Both the position numbers and the translations under genes were made by a program. A stretch of 35,615 nucleotides of DNA, from the NCBI GenBank assembly GCA_016787285.1, contig JAEUUV010000026.1, positions 1 to 35,615 on the forward strand. Direction: 5' to 3'. Shown here in pieces: positions 30,415-35,615 of the stretch (within the stretch, counting starts at the first letter, position 1; every line of letters starts with the position of its first letter). The notes under the pieces were generated by a model, which had not been told where the DNA came from, made no database searches, and saw nothing but the letters and a program-made list of their open reading frames with translations. Source of the stretch: Saprospiraceae bacterium (lineage in GTDB: Bacteria > Bacteroidota > Bacteroidia > Chitinophagales > Saprospiraceae).

Positions 30415-32332
30415 TGCTTGCCAGCATCTGCCCGTAATCCGGCATGTGCAGATACCCCTCTGCCCGGACGTCGGCTTTCAGCCCGTGGCGGCCGGCGATT
30501 TCAGAAACCTCGGCAGCACCGAGGCTGCCGACCGCCGCGAGCGTGTTGGTCAGATCAAGTAGAAGCGCCTGGTAATCCTGCAGCAGTTGGCGGGTGCGGG
30601 CGATCAGTTCCTTGGTCATTTGCTCGATGGCGGCGTCGGTTACCTGGCGATCCATGCTGTATTCCTCGTCAGGCAGCAGGTAGTTGGCCTGAAACTGTTC
30701 ATCGAAACCGTAACCCCGGATGTAGTCCATCACGATGCGGGTGGCCTGCTCGCGGTCGTGCGAGCGTCCGATGGTAGCGTGCTCGGCGCCAAACAGGAGT
30801 TCTTCCGCCAGGCCGCCGGCGAGGTACACCATTGCCTTTTTGACCATGCTGTCCTTCGTGGCGTAAATTTCGTGCGGGAACGTAAAGCCCTCGGCGTAGC
30901 TGTTGGCCAGTTTCGATTTGAGTTGCAGAGGCGCCAGCCCGAACAGCGCAATGTACGCCACTGCGTGGCCCGACTCATGTACGCTGACGTTGAGCACGGC
31001 ATCCGGTTGGGAACTCTCGCGAATCTTGTCCATACGCCCCACGAACGGCAGCCGCATTTCGCGATGCCCGCCGAGCAGGGCCACCACTTCCTCCCGCTGA
31101 TCGTCGTAGTCCAGCGAAATTGCAGTCATGTCGTCCAGCAAAGCTTCGAAAAGGAACTTGGACAGGTTGGTCTCCAGAATATCTACAATGCTGGAAAACA
31201 CCGGGCGCACACCCTGCACCGGGAACACGCCGTTCCGGTAGATGAGCCGGTGAATATTGGGCCGCACATCGAGGTGCACGCCGAAGTTCTCCCGCGTTTT
31301 AACCACAATTTTGTTGATTTCCAGCGCAATCAGGCGTTTGAAGTCGGCCCGGCGCAGGGAGGCGTATATCAGGTGGATGTTGCCGAAACGCGCCACCTGC
31401 TCCGGACGGAAGCGTTTGGTGAGGGCGTTTTTGATGTCCACCTGGGTGATTTTTTGAGTAAATGCGTGGAAGATGTCGGCGTCAATGTCGCTTTCGGCGG
31501 TTTGAGTAGCCATGCGAAACGCCTCGTCAAGATTCCCGGAAATGATGATGAGCAGTTTGGAGTAATCCACCGGCTCATACATCGTTTTGCGGTCTTTGGC
31601 CTCAGCCACCAGTTCGAATACCTGGTAGTGGTTCATCTCGGCAATGTCGGCTACGGCTTTGTCCAGTCCCAGTAATTTTTTCAGGTTTCTGGCCTCCCAG
31701 AGGCCGATTTCATTTTCGTAATAATCCTCTTTTTCGTTTTCCTTATCGGATTCCTTTTCGGCAGGTTTTTCGGTCGCTTTGCGTTTTTTCTTGCGCTGGG
31801 TGTACACAAACTGGTTGAAGTAATCTTCCACATCGTCCTTGTCGCGTTTGGGCAGCCTGCCGTCGGACAGCAGTTGCCAAAAATCGGTGAACTGGGTTTT
31901 GGGCACCGGCGAGCCGTCCGGTTCCACGGTGTGAAACCGCTGGATTTCGTCGAACAGAATCACGGCAGGCCGTCCGTCGTCGAAGCCCTCCTGCGACAGT
32001 ACGGTGGATACGCTACGGATGTATGAGGTTTCGTCGTTGTTGCCTAATTCCATTTCGGTGAAGCGGTCCTGAAATTCCAGGTACTTCATCAGGCGGCGCA
32101 CGAGGTCGGTTTTGCCCACGCCGGTCATGCCCCACAGGCACACGATGATGGGGCGCGAGAGGATTTCGGGCATCAGGTACCAAATCTGGATGTAGTCCAG
32201 CAGGTTGTCAATGACCGAATCAATGCCGACAAAATCGCGTTTCAGTTGGGCCTTCACGCGTTCCAGCGCCGCTTTCCGTTCCCGAATGCGCTGTTTATCT
32301 ACCGAAAATGTGGTTGTTATGGTGGTTTCCAT
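30377..32332 (-). CDS. Hybrid protease: Clp/HslU-like AAA+ ATPase fused to FtsH-type M41 peptidase domain (651 aa)
   Basis: The N-terminal half is an AAA+ module of the Clp type: Walker A GMTGVGKT (68-75), Walker B VILFDEIQ (D128, E129), sensor-1 strand IIISGN (N267) and the Arg-containing KRFRPE and GVRPVF (R376). A Lys/Glu-rich insertion (about 179-204) interrupts it. The C-terminal half (about 445-590) is a zinc peptidase M41 domain: HESGH (H452, E453, H456), the helix AGGLAEELLFG (505-515), and the third ligand D526 in SHDREQAT. FtsH normally has its own AAA type and a membrane anchor; neither is seen here, so this is a soluble, different arrangement. It would unfold and degrade proteins with ATP. 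It converges on the oligopeptidase gene with a 38-nt overlap. Confidence 0.87.
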   Translation of the reverse strand: METTITTTFSVDKQRIRERKAALERVKAQLKRDFVGIDSVIDNLLDYIQIWYLMPEILSRPIIVCLWGMTGVGKTDLVRRLMKYLEFQDRFTEMELGNNDETSYIRSVSTVLSQEGFDDGRPAVILFDEIQRFHTVEPDGSPVPKTQFTDFWQLLSDGRLPKRDKDDVEDYFNQFVYTQRKKKRKATEKPAEKESDKENEKEDYYENEIGLWEARNLKKLLGLDKAVADIAEMNHYQVFELVAEAKDRKTMYEPVDYSKLLIIISGNLDEAFRMATQTAESDIDADIFHAFTQKITQVDIKNALTKRFRPEQVARFGNIHLIYASLRRADFKRLIALEINKIVVKTRENFGVHLDVRPNIHRLIYRNGVFPVQGVRPVFSSIVDILETNLSKFLFEALLDDMTAISLDYDDQREEVVALLGGHREMRLPFVGRMDKIRESSQPDAVLNVSVHESGHAVAYIALFGLAPLQLKSKLANSYAEGFTFPHEIYATKDSMVKKAMVYLAGGLAEELLFGAEHATIGRSHDREQATRIVMDYIRGYGFDEQFQANYLLPDEEYSMDRQVTDAAIEQMTKELIARTRQLLQDYQALLLDLTNTLAAVGSLGAAEVSEIAGRHGLKADVRAEGYLHMPDYGQMLASISTPPAPSSDTA

Positions 32333-32510
32333 AAATATAATTTAGCAGGTGCTTGCACAGTTTGCGAGCGCTCAAACTACCTTGGCTGCGGAAAAATTCC
32401 GCGTCTTCGAAATTTGTAGCGTCCGAATGACTGGAAACGAATTTTCCGGTGAAGCCGGTTTATCCGGCGGCTAACTTCGTCTTGTTTTATTCACTTTTCA
32501 AACCCGACGC

Positions 32511-33908
32511 ATGAAAAACAATTTACTCGCCTTTCTGATCGCGCTGCCGGCATTTGTTTGCGCACAAACATCCACACAAAAAGTCCTCGAACTCGCTTCA
32601 GGCTACGACGCCGGACAGGTGTTGCTGCCGGTGGCCGGCGGAGGATACGCCATTTTTGGCCGCCAGACCGATGCCCCCGGCGCCAAGTCCGACGTGTTTT
32701 ACCTGAAAGTAGACGCATCGGGCAACCAACTGGCTTATAAAAAATACGGCGACGCCAACACGTCCGAATCCGTCGGCAAAGGGGTGGTAACGTTGCCTAA
32801 TGGCTGGCTCATGTCCGGCTCGCGTACCGTCATCAGCGCCGTTGGCTGGCTGCAACGCATCAGCGCTACAGGCGATGTCCTCTGGGCCAAAGACGTGCCG
32901 GGCACGGCGCGCATCAACCAGATGGTGCCCATGCCCGGGGGAGGTTTTCTGGCCACCGGCCAAACCACGAACGGACGTATGTTCCTGCTGCAAGTCGGGG
33001 AAGACGGCTCCGTGGCCTGGCAACAGAACTACACGTCGGGCGAAGGCCGCGACCTGTACATCACTTCCGGCGGCAATGCCTGCATCGTGATGGGCAGTAC
33101 GCAACTTTGGAAAATCCACCTCGTGTCGAAACAAATTCAGTGGGAACAGGCCGTAACACCGCCGCCTTTCGGCCCCACGGGAAATACGGATTTTTTCGCC
33201 CTGACCGCAATGGTCACCCTGGGTAAGGGGCAGTTCGCGGTGATCGGCTCGGCCTATACCGACCTGATTACGGCGCTGCATTCCGGCCACTACGCCGGTC
33301 TCTGGAACGAAACAGGCACGCCGGTCTGGCAAAAATTCGTGCACGACCGCACCAGCACCGACTTTGACCAGAACGAAGGCTTCTCCATTTTTTACCTGCC
33401 CAATTCCCGAAACATTCTGTTTGCCGGCTCCGATGCAGGAAAGATAGCCGTTACGCGCATGGACCAAAAGGGTAAAGTGGTGGATGATGTGGAAATCGCA
33501 GCGCCGGGCGCCGTCTTCGGCCTGACGCTGATCAAGGATGCCGGCTATTATGTGATGACCGGCGCCGTGCTGACCAATAGTATCAACACGTATTTCTACC
33601 GTTCGGCCAACAACGACCTGTCCAAAAGTGTCGCCCCTTCGACCGGTATGACGCCGGAAACTGAGGGTTTCCGGCTCCTGCATACCCCCGGCACCACCCG
33701 GCTGACCGTGGAAACCCACGCAGAAACCGATCGAGAAGGTTTTTTCCAACTGTGGGACACCGGCGGAAAACTGATCTGGGAAAAAAATGCGCGGCTGGTA
33801 TCCGGCGAAAACCGCCTGGAGTTCGATACCGGTGTGCTGCCCGCCGGGCTGTACTGGCTACGTGACGTGGCTGCCGGCACACCTGCCCGGGCATTTTTGG
33901 TGCGCTGA
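32511..33908 (+). CDS. Secreted protein with T9SS C-terminal sorting domain and propeller-like repeats (465 aa)
   Basis: A signal peptide (1-18, FVCA then Q) is followed by repeated blade-like units such as GGGYAIFGRQTD, PNGWLMSGSRTV, GGGFLATGQT and KGQFAVIGSAYTD (about 40-350), as in surface propellers. The last 80 residues, ending in LPAGLYWLRDVAAGTPARAFLVR, match the type A T9SS sorting domain (hydrophobic strand plus PAGLYxL and a basic end). The protein is therefore secreted through the outer membrane by the type IX system and perhaps attached to the surface. No catalytic residues are evident; adhesion or matrix binding is a guess. It lies alone between a hybrid protease on the other strand and an OsmC-family gene. 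Confidence 0.85.
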   Translation: MKNNLLAFLIALPAFVCAQTSTQKVLELASGYDAGQVLLPVAGGGYAIFGRQTDAPGAKSDVFYLKVDASGNQLAYKKYGDANTSESVGKGVVTLPNGWLMSGSRTVISAVGWLQRISATGDVLWAKDVPGTARINQMVPMPGGGFLATGQTTNGRMFLLQVGEDGSVAWQQNYTSGEGRDLYITSGGNACIVMGSTQLWKIHLVSKQIQWEQAVTPPPFGPTGNTDFFALTAMVTLGKGQFAVIGSAYTDLITALHSGHYAGLWNETGTPVWQKFVHDRTSTDFDQNEGFSIFYLPNSRNILFAGSDAGKIAVTRMDQKGKVVDDVEIAAPGAVFGLTLIKDAGYYVMTGAVLTNSINTYFYRSANNDLSKSVAPSTGMTPETEGFRLLHTPGTTRLTVETHAETDREGFFQLWDTGGKLIWEKNARLVSGENRLEFDTGVLPAGLYWLRDVAAGTPARAFLVR

Positions 33909-33934
33909 TCGCCTGGCGTGGGATCACGTGTACC

Positions 33935-33978
33935 CGCAGGGCGGTGCCCTGCGTTGGCGAATGGCGCCCTTTCAGGGC
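33935..33978. repeat. Paired-hairpin repeat between convergent genes
   Basis: Hairpin CGCAGGGC-GGT-GCCCTGCG (33935-33953) is followed by GCCCT-TTC-AGGGC (33966-33978). The unit sits between stops at 33908 and 33983 and may act as a bidirectional terminator or be a REP-like element, as similar paired GC hairpins occur between genes in many genomes. No T-run follows. Confidence 0.7.
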
Positions 33979-33982
33979 TGCC

Positions 33983-34384
33983 TTACCATTCAAACGTAAC
34001 CGCTTGCTCCAACTCAGGGTGCAGGCTAAGCGCCACGGGGCAAGTGTGCGCGATGTGCTCCAGCAGTTTTTTGTCGGCCTCCGAATAGTTGTTTTTGGGC
34101 ATGATCAGCCGCACTTCGATGCGCCCGATTCGACGCGGATCGGCAGCCATGACTTTGACCACGTCGGCGCGGGCGCCTTCGATGCTGATGCCTTTGTCGC
34201 GAATACGGATCGCCATCGTGGTGAGCATGCAGGCTGCCAGCGAGGTAGCGCAGAGGTCGGTTGGCGAAAAAGCCTCGCCTTTTCCCTGGTTGTCGGGTGG
34301 CGCATCGGTGGTGATCCGGATACCGGAAAACAGGTGTGTGAGCTCGCAATTGAGCGCACCGGAATAGTATACGTGTGCTGTCAT
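33983..34384 (-). CDS. OsmC/Ohr-family peroxide-reducing protein (133 aa)
   Basis: Members reduce organic hydroperoxides or serve stress roles through a two-cysteine mechanism. The two conserved cysteines are visible: C45 in FSPTDLCATSLAAC and C115 in HTCPVALSL, with the usual helix between them. Strands before and after (RITTDAPP, IEVRLIMPKNN) match the OsmC fold. Length is typical. The ATG at 34384 is below a TACCTTTG box (34437-34444) whose leader carries the AATCGAATC repeat. Small-molecule substrate is unknown; Ohr, OsmC and YhfA subtypes are not separable here. Confidence 0.9.
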   Translation of the reverse strand: MTAHVYYSGALNCELTHLFSGIRITTDAPPDNQGKGEAFSPTDLCATSLAACMLTTMAIRIRDKGISIEGARADVVKVMAADPRRIGRIEVRLIMPKNNYSEADKKLLEHIAHTCPVALSLHPELEQAVTFEW

Positions 34385-34436
34385 GGTTGAATTGATTCGA
34401 TTAAGTCCGATTGATTCGATTGTCCATCATTTTGGA

Positions 34437-34444
34437 CAAAGGTA
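34437..34444 (-). promoter_or_regulatory. -7 box TACCTTTG for the OsmC-family gene
   Basis: Exact TAnnTTTG on the minus strand. An inverted repeat TTGTCCA-6-TGGACAA (34420-34439) overlaps its end and the likely start of transcription, which could be an operator. Confidence 0.55.
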
Positions 34445-34517
34445 TGGCATGCCTGCACGACCCCCCACTGCTTTCTGCACTTGCCTGGTGAAAACCACCC
34501 CACCGGACAGAGCATAC

Positions 34518-34550
34518 AGACCTTCCAGGTTTGCCAAACCTGGAAGGTCT
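34518..34550. repeat. 33-nt near-perfect palindrome
   Basis: Arms AGACCTTCCAGGTTTG (34518-34533) and its reverse complement (34535-34550) flank a single C. No T-run follows, so a simple terminator is unlikely. It looks like an intergenic repeat unit. Confidence 0.85.
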
Positions 34551-34722
34551 CGTTCCGAAAAAGTCCGGCAGGTGGCCTGAAAGGCACAAACAAGAGGTGT
34601 GAAAACCATAGGTTGAAACACGAGGCACGGTAAATCGGGCACTTTCAAAGAAAAAAGCCGCTCCGAAATTGAACCAATCGGCCCAATCGGACTTAATCGA
34701 ATCAATCGAATCAATCGCACAC

Positions 34723-35615
34723 ATGTCTCGAACCATACTTCTCGCCGGCGGCACCGGCTTCATCGGCTCCCAACTTGCCGATTTGTTTCGCTCCAAAGGC
34801 TACACGGTACGCCTGCTCACCCGCACGCCGAAAGGCCCGAACCAGTTTGTCTGGGACCCTGTGGCGGGGCAGGTAGACGACGCTGCCGTTGTCGGCTCCG
34901 ATATCGTGATCAATCTGGCCGGCGCGGGTATTGCTGAAAAACGCTGGACGGCCTCCCGGAAAAAACTGATCATTGAAAGCCGGGTGCGTAGTGCACAGGT
35001 TTTGCGGGAAGCATTCCAGCGGACTGGCCACAAGCCCGATACGTATGTGTCGGCGGCGGCGATCGGGTACTACGGCAATTCCGGCGAAGGCTGGGTGAAC
35101 GAAAACAGCGCACCCGCCGACGGAAGTTTTCTGGTGGAATCCTGCACAGACTGGGAGCAGGCTGCCGAAAGCATCGGCGCGCTGGGAATTCGCACGGTGA
35201 TACTCCGCATCGGTATCGTGCTGGACCAGTCGGGCGGCGCCTTGCGGGAAATTGTCAAGCCCCTGCGTTTCGGTGTCGGGGCGTATTTTGGCGACGGCTC
35301 GGCCTGGTACTCCTGGATTCACCGCGACGATGTGTGCCGCGCGTTCCTGTGGGCCGCCGAAAATCCACAGGCCGAGGGCATTTACAACGCCGTGGCGCCA
35401 CACCCGGCTCGCAACAAGGATTTGGTAAAAGCAACCGCCAAGGCCATGCGGCAACCCGCGCTGTTCGTGCCCGCCCCGGAGTTTGCGCTCCGGCTGGTGC
35501 TCGGTGAACTGGCCGACGCCGTGCTGTTCAGCAACCGCGTGTCGGCAGAAAAAATCATTCAGGCGGGATTCCGGTTCCAGTACCCGGAACTGGAGGGGGC
35601 GCTGGGGGAGATTTT
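34723..35615 (+). CDS. TIGR01777-family NAD(P)-binding oxidoreductase, 3' truncated by window edge
   Basis: The frame is open from the ATG at 34723 to the end of the window, 297 codons. The N-terminal Rossmann motif LLAGGTGFIGSQLAD (6-20) and the family stretches NLAGAGIAEKRWTASRKKLI (in pieces, near 65-85), SAAAIGYYGNSGEGW (near 111-125) and YSWIHRDDVCRAF (near 200) match TIGR01777, the SDR39U1/YfcH-like group related to nucleotide-sugar epimerases. Only the last few residues should be missing. Function in bacteria is unclear; a redox or sulfite/cell-division link has been suggested for relatives. Its start is just after the AATCGAATC repeats. Confidence 0.92.
   Translation, partial: MSRTILLAGGTGFIGSQLADLFRSKGYTVRLLTRTPKGPNQFVWDPVAGQVDDAAVVGSDIVINLAGAGIAEKRWTASRKKLIIESRVRSAQVLREAFQRTGHKPDTYVSAAAIGYYGNSGEGWVNENSAPADGSFLVESCTDWEQAAESIGALGIRTVILRIGIVLDQSGGALREIVKPLRFGVGAYFGDGSAWYSWIHRDDVCRAFLWAAENPQAEGIYNAVAPHPARNKDLVKATAKAMRQPALFVPAPEFALRLVLGELADAVLFSNRVSAEKIIQAGFRFQYPELEGALGEI

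Larger units (their letters stand above)
34385..34722. repeat. 338-nt gene-free region with 23-bp inverted repeats and a 33-nt palindrome
   Basis: It lies between the divergent OsmC-family and TIGR01777 genes. A 23-bp sequence starting ATTGATTCGATTAAG (34391-34413) recurs inverted at 34684-34706. In between lies a perfect 16+1+16 palindrome, AGACCTTCCAGGTTTG and its complement (34518-34550). No coding frame looks real. It resembles a small non-autonomous element or a long regulatory leader pair. Confidence 0.75.

Noticed and set aside
30587-31675. 362-codon plus-strand frame opposite the AAA/M41 protease
   Set aside because: No domain is seen, and it conflicts with a gene with intact Walker and zinc motifs.
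34518-34550. Intrinsic terminator reading of the 33-nt palindrome
   Set aside because: No T-run follows on either strand, and neither neighbouring gene is transcribed towards it.

Overview
The window looks like a chromosome segment of a Bacteroidota bacterium, probably a Saprospiria- or Chitinophagia-like lineage. The evidence is repeated Bacteroidota-type -7 promoter boxes (TAnnTTTG) at sensible distances upstream of starts, a type IX secretion (T9SS) C-terminal sorting domain, DUF1800, DUF4340, DUF6435 and GH108 proteins, a Bacteroidota-style tyrosine recombinase, and weak Shine-Dalgarno sequences. The lineage is inference from content only. I saw no rRNA, tRNA or CRISPR array.

Layout. (1) Positions 1 to about 8000 are accessory DNA, visibly AT-richer and less regular than the rest. 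It starts with an overlapping pair of membrane-anchored peptidoglycan hydrolases (the end of a GH108 muramidase, then an M15 peptidase). A small GNAT-like protein and an unrecognised protein follow. Next comes a two-gene minus-strand unit: a 146-residue protein and a 1186-residue STAND/NLR-type ATPase. A tyrosine recombinase closes the region. (2) Positions 8094-15269 hold housekeeping and stress genes on the plus strand: HtrA protease, DUF4340 protein, MazG-like pyrophosphohydrolase, alpha/beta hydrolase, exported thioredoxin, mnmA, tsaB and an ArsR-fold regulator. (3) Positions 15352-21139 hold an exported propeller-like protein with an octamer repeat in its reading frame, a cystathionine gamma-synthase/lyase, a GNAT acetyltransferase, an AlkB-type monooxygenase, a DUF1800 protein and a DUF6435 protein. 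(4) Positions 21148-24807 are a minus-strand high-affinity phosphate operon pstSCAB without phoU, headed by a very acidic small ORF. (5) Positions 24924-28124 hold an EamA transporter, then murB behind an exported coiled-coil protein. (6) Positions 28255-35615 hold a prolyl oligopeptidase lipoprotein, a hybrid Clp-type AAA/M41 protease, a T9SS cargo protein, an OsmC-family protein and a TIGR01777 oxidoreductase that runs off the window.

The most interesting system is the minus-strand pair at 2475-6588. The small protein is helical and ends in Asn/Gly/Asp-rich beta motifs (NVHIGDRGN, then a second copy ending FRLGD). The adjacent STAND ATPase starts with a similar motif (NSNIGDN). Effector with a C-terminal motif plus NLR with a matching N-terminal motif is the layout of prokaryotic amyloid-signalling immune pairs, and this pair lies beside an integrase. 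I read it as a candidate amyloid-signalling, Bell-like effector and NLR defence module carried on an island.

Other points of note are three classes of short tandem repeat (8-, 7- and 9-bp units), one of which could switch an exported protein on and off; a 23-bp inverted repeat with a 33-nt palindrome between two divergent genes; and a protease that joins a Clp/HslU-like ATPase to an FtsH-type peptidase domain.
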